Source of the DNA: an uncultured Leptolyngbyaceae cyanobacterium
GTDB taxonomy: Bacteria > Cyanobacteriota > Cyanobacteriia > Leptolyngbyales > Leptolyngbyaceae
DNA: 63,407 nt
Reading direction: 5' to 3'
NCBI GenBank assembly: GCA_938023035.1
Contig: CALIDI010000032.1
Coordinates: 1-63,407, forward strand
The notes under the pieces were generated by a model, which saw nothing but the letters and a program-made list of their open reading frames with translations, had not been told where the DNA came from and did not search any database. The position numbers and the translations under genes are program-made. Positions 46,641 through 55,685 of the stretch are shown in pieces (the stretch's first letter is position 1; the number at the start of each line of letters is the position of its first letter).

Positions 46641-47543
46641 TTAGTAGCCCAGCTTTTCTAACACAGGCCGGGTCGAGACAATGTGGCGATCCAATCCCAA
46701 CTCCTGCGGCGCAACCCCCAGAGCCAGGGCAACCAGTTGCGGCAGGTGGATAATCGGCAGCCCTAGTTTAGCACCAATCACTTGTTCCACCTCTGGCTGG
46801 CGGGAATCAAGATTGAGGTGACAGAGGGGGCAGGGCGTCACGATGCAGTCAGCACCACTGGCGATCGCCGCTTGAATGTGAGTACCCGCCATCCGAAAAG
46901 ATTGCTCCGTCGCATAGCTCGAAAGGGGCCAGCCACAGCACTGGGTGCGCCCGCGATAATAAACAGGCGTAGCCCCCACTGCCATCACGACCTGCTCCAG
47001 CGACTGGGGATTGAAAGGATTATCGTAGGGCAAATGCTCCTGCCCCCGCAGCAGATAACAGCCATAGAAAGCCGCGCACTTTAGCCCAGAGAGTTGACGA
47101 GTGACTCTCGCGGCCAAAGCTGCTAAACCCACATCTCCCACCAGCGTCCAAAGAATATGCTTGACCTCAGAACGGCCCCGATAGGGAGAGCACCCTTCCT
47201 TTTTCAGCAAACCGTTGATTTGTTCGACATAGTTGGGGTCGCTACTTTGCCGGGCCTTCAGGCGCTCATCCACATGGCCGATCACCCCCTGACAGGTGCT
47301 GCAATGGGTGAGTAGGGGTAAATTTAATTCCTCAGCAAGGGCAATATTACGGGCATTCACTGTGTCCTCCAGCAGTTGGGAGTCTTCCTTAAAGGTTCCT
47401 GAACCACAACAGGAAGCTTGTTTGAGTTCCACTAATTCAATCCCCAAAGCCTTGGCCAGAGCTTTTGTAGATTGATCTAGCTCACGGCAAGCGCCCTGGG
47501 CCACACAGCCCGGGAAATAGGCGTACTTCAAAGAATTTGACAT
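46641..47543 (-). CDS. HdrB-like heterodisulfide reductase subunit B family protein
   Basis: A 300-residue protein with two complete CCG domains. The first has FPGCVAQGACRE, ASCCGSGTF and THCSTCQG. The second has FYGCYLLRG, TQCCGWPL and TPCPLCHLNLD. In HdrB these cysteines hold two noncubane [4Fe-4S] clusters that reduce disulfides. Cyanobacteria lack coenzyme M/B, so the substrate differs; homologues also occur as succinate/quinone-type partner subunits. It is the first gene of the minus-strand group with a pentapeptide membrane protein and a rhodanese, which suggests sulfur redox chemistry, an inference. Confidence 0.9.
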   Translation of the reverse strand: MSNSLKYAYFPGCVAQGACRELDQSTKALAKALGIELVELKQASCCGSGTFKEDSQLLEDTVNARNIALAEELNLPLLTHCSTCQGVIGHVDERLKARQSSDPNYVEQINGLLKKEGCSPYRGRSEVKHILWTLVGDVGLAALAARVTRQLSGLKCAAFYGCYLLRGQEHLPYDNPFNPQSLEQVVMAVGATPVYYRGRTQCCGWPLSSYATEQSFRMAGTHIQAAIASGADCIVTPCPLCHLNLDSRQPEVEQVIGAKLGLPIIHLPQLVALALGVAPQELGLDRHIVSTRPVLEKLGY

Positions 47544-47744
47544 AGGTTCGGTACTTTAGGATCGGCAGGTCGGCAATTGAAAACGCGCAATCATTCCTCA
47601 TTCAGCGTAGCAGCCCTTCTGGCTGAAGAACGCTATCGTTATCTGAGCATCAGCAGTCGGCAAACCCGGAAACCAGCGGGGGAACAATTCGGGCTAAGCT
47701 GTTAGCAGAAGTGTTTCATAGTCTTGTTCTATCAGGTTTGTCCT

Positions 47745-48179
47745 ATGTTCTTTCGAGCTATTGCGATCGCCCTTCTCACCATTAGTCTATGGGCCTTGAC
47801 AACCTGCTTTGCGCCATCGGCCCAGGCGCTTACCCAGGTTAAGTTATCCGAGTTAACCTACCACGAGTGCCCCAGTGAGTTAGCAGAAGGTGCAGTGACG
47901 AGTGGCGGCATGGCGATGCCCGCAAATTGTTTCATTATTACCGGAAAAACGGAAAATCCCTCTGGCAAGCCCGTCGTCAATGCTGATATTTTTGGACGTA
48001 TTTACGATGCCAATGGTGACTCTGTGATGCAAAACCGGACGCGACTTGGCTCCGTTGAAGAAATCCCCCCAGGAATTGGGCAGTTTGAATTGCGTGTGTC
48101 AGTGCCAGCCAACCAACCTACCCCTCTGAAGCTAGAGCAGTTTAAGGCAGCGGGTTTTACTGGAATGGTGCGACGCTGA
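47745..48179 (+). CDS. Small secreted protein, function unknown
   Basis: A 144-residue protein with a signal peptide (MFFRAIAIALLTISLWALTT, cleaved near AQA). The mature part resembles a small beta-sandwich domain (FIITGKTENPSGKPVVNADI ... FELRVSVPANQPTPLKLEQF) of the FxLYD-like type seen in bacterial periplasmic proteins. Two Cys (in YHECPS and ANCFII) could form a disulfide. ATG at 47745 is used instead of an upstream TTG. No operon partner. Confidence 0.75.
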   Translation: MFFRAIAIALLTISLWALTTCFAPSAQALTQVKLSELTYHECPSELAEGAVTSGGMAMPANCFIITGKTENPSGKPVVNADIFGRIYDANGDSVMQNRTRLGSVEEIPPGIGQFELRVSVPANQPTPLKLEQFKAAGFTGMVRR

Positions 48180-48379
48180 TCAACAGGAACACGGTCAATT
48201 GGCTGCTTGAATGGGGACTGCGCCGATCTTAGTGGCAAAAGAGTTTGACTGGCTAGAAATGAAAGCCGATAGGGCCCTTGGCCTGCTTGCTCAGCACAGC
48301 CATCTATACCTGAACAGTTCAAAATCCGAGTGAGAGTCGCTATGCTGGAAACGTAAACTTATATAACGGAGCGTTAGCC

Positions 48380-48529
48380 ATGGCAGAGATGAGCGATCGC
48401 AAGAAACGCATCATGGAGCATCTGGCTCGTAGCAGCGGCGAATTTATCAGACGCCCAACTTCCACCACCTCAGAGGAGCGAAAAAAGCAAATTCAGGATC
48501 ACATTCGCTTAAGCAAGGGTACAGCTTGA
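48380..48529 (+). CDS. 49-residue basic small protein, function unknown
   Basis: An ATG preceded by AACGGAGCG opens a 49-codon frame ending TGA at 48527. The product begins MAEMSDRKKRIMEHLARSSG and ends RLSKGTA. It is charged, with two predicted amphipathic helices (8-18 and 31-45), and has no membrane segment. The good ribosome-binding site and codon use like neighbouring genes support a real gene. I do not recognise the family. Confidence 0.6.
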   Translation: MAEMSDRKKRIMEHLARSSGEFIRRPTSTTSEERKKQIQDHIRLSKGTA

Positions 48530-48626
48530 GGCGTGTCTTCTGGTTATTCTTTAGAAAAAGTGAAGCAATGGGAGGGTTATCGCTTAAAAAGGGAGAAACC
48601 TGATCGCCCTCTCAGACTTGTTCTCC

Positions 48627-50240
48627 ATGGTGCCATTCCTCACTCATCCTCTTAAGTACCAGTATGTTTCGATAGTTGTTCAGTCCTTTGCCAGCCATCT
48701 ACATGAGGGCGTGGCTCTGTGGCAAAGGGCAGGCGTTGGGCTGGGGATGGTCACAGCTCTAGCGGGGTCAGGAGCGGCGATCGCCCAAGTTCAAGTTCCT
48801 GATTTAGATGTTGCCCCCCGTTTGTGTGCAGTGCAATTACCAAGGGCAATCAACTCGGTGATAGGCCAGCCAGCCTTTGAGCGATCGCGTTGGGGGGTGC
48901 TGGTTCAAACGTTGGGTAATCGTCCGGCTAGCCGCCAGACCCTGTTTACCTACGATGCCAGTAAACTGTTTACCCCTGCCTCAAATGTCAAACTGCTGAC
49001 TACTGCCGCCGCCCTGCACACCCTAGGTACTGATTACCGGATTCGCACCTCTGTCTATCAGGAGGGCACTGCGGCTAGTACCCGCCTATGGGTTGTAGGC
49101 CGGGGCGACCCCACTCTGGGGATGCCTCAATTGCAACAATTAGCACAACAGCTTCAGCAACGGGGGATTCGCCAGGTCACGACCCTCATCGGGCAAGACA
49201 GCTATTTTCTAGGGGATACAATTTCCCCCTATTGGGATTGGGAGGATGTGCAAGCGGGCTATGGAGCGGCTGTTAATAGCCTGATTTATGAGCAAAATGC
49301 GATTGATTTAACGCTATTCCCGCAACAGGTGGGCCAACCCCTCAGGGTGCAGTGGAAATATCCCAGTGACGCTAGCCAGTGGCAGGTCGTGAACCACTCT
49401 CGCACGGTTGATCGGCAAACAAAGGAATTTCTCAAGGTCAATCGCGATTTTGCAACACCGACGGTCGTCATTGCCGGTCAATTGCAGACAGGAGCATCTC
49501 CCGCTACGATCGCGATTTCGGCCCCAGCCCCTGGCCATCGTTTTTTACAACAGTTTCGGGTGGCTCTTGCAGCGGCGGGCATTCAAGTACAGCAGACTCA
49601 ACTAGCTAGTATGCCGCTTCCCCCTGGGTTGCCTGAGGTTGCAACACTAGCGTCGCCTCCCCTGGTTCAGCTAGCCCAGGTGGTCAATCAGGAGAGTGAT
49701 AACTTGGCTGCCGAAGTGTTGCTCAAAACTCTGGGGCGATCGCAACAACCAGAAACGCACTCAACTGAGGCGGGTCTTAGCGTCTTGAGCGCAGCCCTGA
49801 CCCAATTAGGTGTCAACCCAGAAAGCTATGCGATCGTCGATGGCTCTGGTCTGGCGCGCCGCAACTTAGTCAGCCCCGAAGCCCTGGTGCAAACGCTGCA
49901 AAATATGTACCAGACTCCCGCAGGACAGGCCTATCGATCATCTCTACCGGTAGCTGGAGTCAGCGGCACCCTGCGGTCACGGTTTCGCAATACCCCCGCC
50001 GCAACGATTGTGCAGGCTAAAACAGGCACCTTAACCGGAGTAACCGCCCTCTCTGGCTACATTACCCCCGTCAACTATCCCCCATTGGTATTTAGTATCA
50101 TCGTCAATCACACCACGGCACCAACGCTTGTATTACGACAAGCTGTAGACAAAATTGTCCTACATCTGGCAAATCTGCATCCCTGTGAGACTACACCCCA
50201 TGAGACCACATCCCTGGCCTATCCACCACAGCGGCAATAG
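48627..50240 (+). CDS. dacB: D-alanyl-D-alanine carboxypeptidase/endopeptidase (PBP4, DacB)
   Basis: A 537-residue penicillin-binding protein of the S13/PBP4 family. It has an N-terminal export signal (helix near 33-54, ending AIAQVQ) and the three active-site motifs: SNVK (in LFTPASNVKLLTTAAAL, near 120), SDN (QESDNLAAEVLLK) and KTG (VQAKTGTLTGVTALSGY). It trims peptide side chains or cross-links of peptidoglycan in the periplasm. Start at ATG 48627; an upstream TTG or later Met codons are alternatives, since the N-terminal region before the signal helix is unusually long. Confidence 0.93.
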   Translation: MVPFLTHPLKYQYVSIVVQSFASHLHEGVALWQRAGVGLGMVTALAGSGAAIAQVQVPDLDVAPRLCAVQLPRAINSVIGQPAFERSRWGVLVQTLGNRPASRQTLFTYDASKLFTPASNVKLLTTAAALHTLGTDYRIRTSVYQEGTAASTRLWVVGRGDPTLGMPQLQQLAQQLQQRGIRQVTTLIGQDSYFLGDTISPYWDWEDVQAGYGAAVNSLIYEQNAIDLTLFPQQVGQPLRVQWKYPSDASQWQVVNHSRTVDRQTKEFLKVNRDFATPTVVIAGQLQTGASPATIAISAPAPGHRFLQQFRVALAAAGIQVQQTQLASMPLPPGLPEVATLASPPLVQLAQVVNQESDNLAAEVLLKTLGRSQQPETHSTEAGLSVLSAALTQLGVNPESYAIVDGSGLARRNLVSPEALVQTLQNMYQTPAGQAYRSSLPVAGVSGTLRSRFRNTPAATIVQAKTGTLTGVTALSGYITPVNYPPLVFSIIVNHTTAPTLVLRQAVDKIVLHLANLHPCETTPHETTSLAYPPQRQ

Positions 50241-50512
50241 GCCATAAGGAGGCCTCCTGCTTTTGCAAGTTGCTTCACTCTGCGGAAAGAGTAGATCGCG
50301 AAGAGTAAAGCGCTCTATCCCGCTTGCTTAAGCGCCTGTCATGGCTATAAGCCTGCTATACACGCCCTTGCGATCAATTCCCAAAATGGGCGCAGGGAGA
50401 GTAATTTAAGGTAGAAGTTACGGAACTAGGAGGCACTCTGACTGTACACCTCAAAAATTGCCAGAAACCTGGAAAAAACATTCGAATAAAATTCACCAAA
50501 GTCAGCACAATC
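50241..50512. other. Convergent spacer dacB / NYN gene
   Basis: GGAGGCCTCC at 50249-50258, a 10-bp palindrome followed by TGCTTTTGC, may act as a weak terminator for dacB. No gene. Confidence 0.35.
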
Positions 50513-51031
50513 TTAAAAGTCAACCTTTTCAATAAAATCACGAATGCTATTGAGATCAATATAACGATCCGTAGCATTTCGCAACTCCCGGGCAATCATT
50601 CCATCCGTAGACACCACCGTAATGTGAGTATTTTTCCCACGTAATAACTCGATCGCCCGCTCAAAGTCACCGTCCCCACTAAAAAGGATGACATGATCAT
50701 ACTGATCCACTGTATTAAACATATCAACCACAATTTCAATGTCTAAATTTGCCTTTTGGGAGTATCGGCCCGACGCATCATCATAATATTCTTTGAGAAT
50801 CTTTGTTCTAACAGTGTAACCCAAGCTAATCAGGGCATCACGGAAACCCCGTTGATCCTGAAAATCTTTAAGCCCGGTGTACCAGAAGGCATTGACCAAA
50901 AGCACATCCGGATCCTTAGTAAAGTACTCAAGCACTCTCTTAGGGTCAAAAAACCAGCCATTTTTTTGCTGGGCGTAGAACATATTGTTGCCATCTACGA
51001 ATATCGATAAACGGGTAGAACCATATTGCAT
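50513..51031 (-). CDS. NYN domain protein (LabA/DUF88 family)
   Basis: A 172-residue PIN-like NYN domain protein. Conserved acidic residues of the predicted nuclease site are present: SIFVDGNNMFYAQQ (Asp13), LDIEIVVDMFNT, and ILFSGDGDFERAIELLRGKN. The family includes LabA of Synechococcus elongatus, which affects circadian gene expression, and many uncharacterised putative RNases. Whether this is the LabA orthologue cannot be decided without comparison of paralogues. Confidence 0.9.
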   Translation of the reverse strand: MQYGSTRLSIFVDGNNMFYAQQKNGWFFDPKRVLEYFTKDPDVLLVNAFWYTGLKDFQDQRGFRDALISLGYTVRTKILKEYYDDASGRYSQKANLDIEIVVDMFNTVDQYDHVILFSGDGDFERAIELLRGKNTHITVVSTDGMIARELRNATDRYIDLNSIRDFIEKVDF

Positions 51032-51451
51032 ACGAGTCTATAATTCCAGAGTTTTTCAGAACAAATAAAACGACCTAATCGCTGAGTAAAGCTAACTTAC
51101 ATACGTCAAATTAAGAATAAGGTAAGCCTCCTTTCACAGAGAGGGTATCACCTTTGTAAGCCCTCATCTCCAGTTTTTTCTTCTTCCCTGGTAGAAGGGG
51201 AGTCGAGCTATCTCAAAACTCTTCTCCTAAATTAGGAGAAAGCTCTAGAATGAGAGCAAAAAAGACATGCACCCTATTGGCAAGATTACTCAATAATCCT
51301 GCCAATACGCTAGCCAAAAACTTTCAACTACAGGTAATCAATAAGGTGTCAGAAAAAGTTATTGCAACACATAAACGGTTAAACCAAATTGGTTAAGAAT
51401 AGCAAGTAATCGCCTAAGCAACGTCTATCAAAAGATAGGTTTAGAAACAAT
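51032..51451. other. Spacer with mobile-like element copy E
   Basis: No gene; mainly the element at 51139-51274 and AT-rich sequence. Confidence 0.45.
51139..51274. mobile_element. MITE-like element, copy E (136 bp, diverged)
   Basis: It begins GAGAGGGTATCACC and ends GACATGCACCC. It has hairpins TTCTCCTAAATTAGGAGAA and the weaker left one, and more substitutions than copies A-C. It is therefore probably older. No target duplication is visible. Confidence 0.7.
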
Positions 51452-52219
51452 TCATACAGCGTCTGCCCAAAAAAGATTGGTCGTGTGAACTAAATCAACT
51501 GTGTTTTTACAGCTTCTGTAAAGATTATATAACTCAATTAAATCAGTAACTAACTGCTCATAATCATCCCCCTCTAGGGGAATATAAGAGATACTTTGAG
51601 TCCGCCCAATTAATGTTTCTAAGTCAACGGTTTGTCGATAGAGAAAAGAGTGTTGGCGCAAGTTGCAAAACAGTGGGCTATTTCCTAACGTGTTAAAGGA
51701 TAAGGCCTTGCTAAAGCGACCTTCCGCCGGGTTATTGTGAGATGCCCGGCAGATTAAGTTGCGATAGGCCGCCGTGAATGGATCGGTTAGATCCTTATCA
51801 TTCCATATCAGGGCAAGCCTTCCCTGGGGGAGGAGAATCCGATGAAACTCGACTAAGCTAGTCTCTGGCTCAAACCAATGAAATGACTGGAAACACGTTA
51901 CCAGATCGACGCTTTGGCTGCTTAAGCCAGTAGCCTCCGCTGTCCCTTCCCGATTTGTAACGCCTGGGTAATCAGTGGCGGCGGCACGCATGGCTGCATT
52001 TGGTTCAATCGCCCAAACCTTAGCTCCTCGCTCTGCCAAAAGCCGAGCGGAAATGCCAGTGCCAGCACCAACATCTGCAACGGTCAGGCTGGTTGGTACT
52101 CCCAACCTGGCAAAAATTTGGTCAATGGCCACTGTCGGGTAGCTAGGACGATACTTCGCATAGGTGGTTGCACGATTTGTAAACCGATCCAGCGGGTTCA
52201 TCCGATATAGAGTACTCAT
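51452..52219 (-). CDS. Class I SAM-dependent methyltransferase
   Basis: A 255-residue Rossmann methyltransferase (Methyltransf_11 type). Motif I is VADVGAGTGISARLLAERGA with the acidic post-I residue in VWAIEPN. The later motifs are VDLVTCFQSFHWFEPETSL and GRLALIWNDKD. The first residues NRATTYAKYRPSYP are typical of this small subgroup. Substrate unknown. It is isolated, with long spacers on both sides. Confidence 0.88.
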   Translation of the reverse strand: MSTLYRMNPLDRFTNRATTYAKYRPSYPTVAIDQIFARLGVPTSLTVADVGAGTGISARLLAERGAKVWAIEPNAAMRAAATDYPGVTNREGTAEATGLSSQSVDLVTCFQSFHWFEPETSLVEFHRILLPQGRLALIWNDKDLTDPFTAAYRNLICRASHNNPAEGRFSKALSFNTLGNSPLFCNLRQHSFLYRQTVDLETLIGRTQSISYIPLEGDDYEQLVTDLIELYNLYRSCKNTVDLVHTTNLFWADAV

Positions 52220-52738
52220 TTCTAGCTAATTTTATTCATTAAAGTTCGGGCAACACGCAGAAAATGCCGCCTGTTGATACCAGTTTGGCACTAATAAAGG
52301 TTGCGATCGCCCAAAGCATTCACTCTCAATTCATTAGGGCCAGCGTCTACACCCACTGTAGTGGAACCCACTCTTTCTTGCTTACAGTTTATTAGGGCTA
52401 CCTACCTAGGACTACCTACCTAGGGCTACCTACCAGGATTCAGGCATCTTAATCACGGCCAAAACTTCCTTGGCCAGGCTGTTACAGATTCTTACGTGGT
52501 GGACTCACGGGGGGTGTAGTTGCCCTGCTTCTAATAATTCGTTAAATTATTTAACAATTGGTCACTTTAAGCATCACAATAGTAGGAAGGGCAAACTGCA
52601 ACAAGGGTACATTGTGTTTGAGTCGCTGGTTCAGGCTCTGGCCTGTTGGCAGAAGAGTGGAGATAAAGCAGATGGAGTGGCTCAGACCTAGCCATTTAGT
52701 TCGCTACCCAGTTTGGTTATAGATGAGGGCGCTAGTTT
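52220..52738. promoter_or_regulatory. Upstream region of ftsH2
   Basis: A 519-bp spacer between divergent genes. It contains the 14-bp triplet at 52393-52434. FtsH2 is high-light and stress regulated in cyanobacteria, but no specific site can be assigned here. Short ORFs are not supported. Confidence 0.4.
52393..52434. repeat. Three 14-bp tandem repeats upstream of ftsH2
   Basis: TAGGGCTACCTACC, TAGGACTACCTACC and TAGGGCTACCTACC follow each other without gaps, about 300 bp before the ftsH2 start. Confidence 0.8.
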
Positions 52739-54625
52739 ATGAAGTTTTCTTGGAAAACCGTTTTACTTTGGACGTTGCCAGCATTGGTCGTTGGTTTTTT
52801 CCTATGGCAAAGTGTATTTTCAACCGCACCTGCGAGTGTCGGCAGAAATGCGGCAAGTACCCGCATGACCTACGGACGATTTCTGGAGTACCTCGATGCT
52901 TCACGGGTTGTTAGCGTTGACCTTTACGATGGCGGACGGACAGCAATTGTGGAAGCGGTTGACCCAGAGCTAGATAACCGATTGCAGCGTTTACGAGTGG
53001 ATTTGCCCGGTAACGCACCGGAACTGCTGAATCGCCTACGAACCAGTGCAGTCAACTTTAACATTCACCCTGCGCGCAACGATGGAGCGATTTGGGGTTT
53101 GCTTGGCAACTTGGTTTTCCCAATCTTGCTGATTGGTGGTCTGTTTTTGCTCTTCCGACGGTCTGGTAATCTCCCTGGTGGCCCAGGTCAGGCAATGAAC
53201 TTTGGTAAGTCGCGTGCTCGTTTTCAGATGGAAGCGAAGACTGGCGTGATGTTTGATGATGTGGCTGGAATTGATGAGGCTAAGGAGGAACTGCAAGAGG
53301 TTGTTTCTTTCTTGAAGAAGCCAGAAAAGTTTACTGCTGTGGGTGCTCGCATTCCCAAGGGGGTGCTTTTGGTTGGGCCTCCGGGAACAGGGAAGACGCT
53401 CTTAGCGAAGGCGATCGCGGGCGAGGCGGGTGTTCCTTTTTTCAGTATTTCTGGCTCTGAGTTTGTTGAAATGTTTGTTGGGGTTGGGGCCTCACGAGTG
53501 CGCGATTTGTTCAAAAAGGCGAAGGAGAATGCTCCTTGTATTGTCTTCATTGATGAAATTGATGCCGTTGGTCGGCAACGAGGGGCTGGCATCGGGGGTG
53601 GCAACGACGAGCGTGAGCAAACCCTTAACCAACTGTTGACCGAGATGGATGGGTTTGAAGGTAATACTGGCGTCATTATTATTGCGGCAACTAACCGCCC
53701 GGATGTGCTGGATGCGGCGCTTTTGCGTCCGGGGCGTTTTGATCGTCAGGTCACGGTGGATGCCCCCGATATCAAGGGCCGTTTGGAAGTATTAAATGTC
53801 CATGCCCGTAACAAGAAGCTGGCCTCGGAAGTTTCGTTAAGTGCGATCGCCCGGCGCACTCCTGGTTTTTCAGGAGCTGATTTAGCCAACCTGCTGAATG
53901 AAGCGGCCATTTTGACGGCTCGTCGTCGCAAGGAAGCGATTACCATGGCCGAAATTGATGATGCCGTTGATCGGGTTGTCGCAGGAATGGAAGGTACTCC
54001 CTTGGTAGATAGTAAAAGCAAGCGGTTGATTGCTTACCACGAAGTGGGTCATGCTATCATCGGCACCCTGGTCAAGCATCACGATCCGGTGCAGAAGGTA
54101 ACGCTGGTACCCCGTGGACAGGCGCGAGGGTTGACTTGGTTTATGCCAAGTGAAGATCAGAGCCTGATTTCTCGCTCTCAGATTCTGGCACGCATCACCG
54201 GAGCCTTAGGGGGACGCGCGGCTGAAGAGGTGATTTTTGGCGATGCCGAGGTGACGACTGGCGCTGGCAACGACTTACAGCAAGTCTCAAATATGGCACG
54301 TCAAATGGTGACCCGCTTTGGCATGTCAGACTTAGGGCCAATGTCTCTAGAAAGTCAGTCAGGTGAGGTGTTCTTGGGGCGTGACTGGTTGACACGCTCT
54401 GACTACTCAGAAGAAATTGCCTCCCGGATTGACGCCCAAGTGCGTTCAATCGTGGAGCACTGTTATGATGACGCCCGACGCATCATTCGTGACAATCGCG
54501 AAGTGATTGATCGCCTAGTTGATTTACTGATTGAGAAAGAGACGATTGATGGTGAAGAATTTCGCCAGATCGTGGCTGAGTATACAGATATACCTGAGAA
54601 GGAACAATATACTCCACAGTTATAA
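52739..54625 (+). CDS. ftsH2: ATP-dependent zinc metalloprotease FtsH2
   Basis: A 628-residue AAA+ membrane protease. Two N-terminal membrane helices (about 5-25 and 118-140) flank a lumenal domain. The AAA+ module has Walker A GPPGTGKT (213-220), pore loop FVGVG (246-250), Walker B IVFIDEID (268-275) and [16 protein letters not shown]. The zinc site is HEVGH (434-438), with the third ligand in [11 protein letters not shown]-terminus and C-terminus ([17 protein letters not shown]) closely follow Synechocystis Slr0228 as I recall it, so FtsH2 is assigned. FtsH2 with FtsH3 degrades damaged D1 during PSII repair in the thylakoid. It stands alone with its own terminator. Confidence 0.93.
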   Translation: MKFSWKTVLLWTLPALVVGFFLWQSVFSTAPASVGRNAASTRMTYGRFLEYLDASRVVSVDLYDGGRTAIVEAVDPELDNRLQRLRVDLPGNAPELLNRLRTSAVNFNIHPARNDGAIWGLLGNLVFPILLIGGLFLLFRRSGNLPGGPGQAMNFGKSRARFQMEAKTGVMFDDVAGIDEAKEELQEVVSFLKKPEKFTAVGARIPKGVLLVGPPGTGKTLLAKAIAGEAGVPFFSISGSEFVEMFVGVGASRVRDLFKKAKENAPCIVFIDEIDAVGRQRGAGIGGGNDEREQTLNQLLTEMDGFEGNTGVIIIAATNRPDVLDAALLRPGRFDRQVTVDAPDIKGRLEVLNVHARNKKLASEVSLSAIARRTPGFSGADLANLLNEAAILTARRRKEAITMAEIDDAVDRVVAGMEGTPLVDSKSKRLIAYHEVGHAIIGTLVKHHDPVQKVTLVPRGQARGLTWFMPSEDQSLISRSQILARITGALGGRAAEEVIFGDAEVTTGAGNDLQQVSNMARQMVTRFGMSDLGPMSLESQSGEVFLGRDWLTRSDYSEEIASRIDAQVRSIVEHCYDDARRIIRDNREVIDRLVDLLIEKETIDGEEFRQIVAEYTDIPEKEQYTPQL

Positions 54626-54652
54626 CCTCGAAACTCTCAGTAACGAAATGAG

Positions 54653-54678
54653 ACGGGGATGTTTCTATCCCCGTTTTT
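54653..54678 (+). terminator. Rho-independent terminator of ftsH2
   Basis: Perfect 8-bp stem ACGGGGAT / ATCCCCGT, 6-nt loop, followed by TTTT, 28 bp after the stop codon. Confidence 0.88.
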
Positions 54679-54704
54679 GTTGCTGAGATTTGGATTTTCC
54701 ATCT

Positions 54705-55049
54705 CTACGATGCCAGTACAGATTCTGCCTCTGGTTGAATGGCAGAAACAACTTCATAGATAGAAGTGGAGGGCAACTGGGTGAAGAGGGGAGCCATCTT
54801 TTTCAGAATTTGTTGATGGAGCGCTTCGCTCTGGCTTTCATCCATTTGATCAACACTATCCCAAAAAATCACTGAAATGCCGCGATCGGTACCTGGTTGT
54901 TGTAGCAGATAGGCACCCTTAAACCCTTCATGGTAAGTCGCAACGGCCTGCTCATAGAGCGCTTGAGCCTCTGAAAATCGACCAGGCTTGAATTCACCGA
55001 TCGCCACATGTACATACTGCCTTCTTAGAAAATCCTGAAACTCACTCAT
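54705..55049 (-). CDS. Small ABM-like dimeric alpha/beta-barrel protein
   Basis: A 114-residue protein with the pattern of antibiotic-biosynthesis-monooxygenase (ferredoxin-like) domains: YVHVAIGEFKPGRFSEAQAL ... GFKGAYLLQQPGTDRGISVI FWDSVDQMDESQ. Such proteins are usually small oxygenases or heme-handling dimers. No cofactor ligand can be named. ATG at 55049 (MSEFQDFL) is chosen over a codon seven residues upstream. Convergent with ftsH2. Confidence 0.7.
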   Translation of the reverse strand: MSEFQDFLRRQYVHVAIGEFKPGRFSEAQALYEQAVATYHEGFKGAYLLQQPGTDRGISVIFWDSVDQMDESQSEALHQQILKKMAPLFTQLPSTSIYEVVSAIQPEAESVLAS

Positions 55050-55685
55050 ATTGCTAACGTCCTTTATCACTGAACAACGCCCTTGCAGACAGACTGGATT
55101 GAGTTATCTAACCTGGAGTGAGGTTTCTCAACTGCAATCGCCTGGCTGATTTCAGCTTATCCCTAGCGATTCGCAGCATCACCATTCCAGTTCACAAATG
55201 TTGCAAATATTTGGAGAACTGCGCCAAGTCTAAATGCTTCTGAGCTGTGCTTAGCTTGCAACAAATTGCGCTTCGCTGTTTTGGCAGCCTCGCATGCCCG
55301 CGGAGATGATGCTCCTTACAGACTCTTAATAAAACCATCCCAGGCTTCGGTAATTCTTCAATGGGATTCGAATATTAAGCATGGTAAGTTTATTATCTAT
55401 TACTTAACGGTTGCAAAAAGCAAATGACCTACCTCTGTCTAAGAATTTGTTCCAGCTAGTCTACGATCCAACAAAAGACCCAGGTATCGTAAAAATAATG
55501 TTGGCCTTGATACATCAGTTTTAGCGGCAACCATTGGCCTGCTTTCAGGGCGGTTTGGCGCGGATAAGCTTGACGCGACTTTCTGTGTTTTCTGCTGGGT
55601 GACAAAACGGCTCTTCTTTAAGGCAGCACTCATTTAGCTAGATCCAAGGTAATCAAGCAAGGTAATCAAGTTTGAGGAGCTACAT
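55050..55685. other. Spacer upstream of the HisKA-EAL gene
   Basis: 636 bp. A 64-codon minus-strand frame (55439-55633, starting MSAALKKSRFV) exists but has no recognisable motif, so it is not called. GAGGAG at 55674-55679 is the ribosome-binding site of the next gene. CAAGGTAATCAAG occurs twice in tandem (55645-55672). Confidence 0.4.

Noticed and set aside
44478-46644. Plus-strand ORFs opposite the pentapeptide membrane gene
   Set aside because: Shadow frames; the minus frame has clear pentapeptide repeats and membrane helices.
55439-55633. 64-codon minus-strand ORF
   Set aside because: No motif, no ribosome-binding site and a composition like noncoding sequence.
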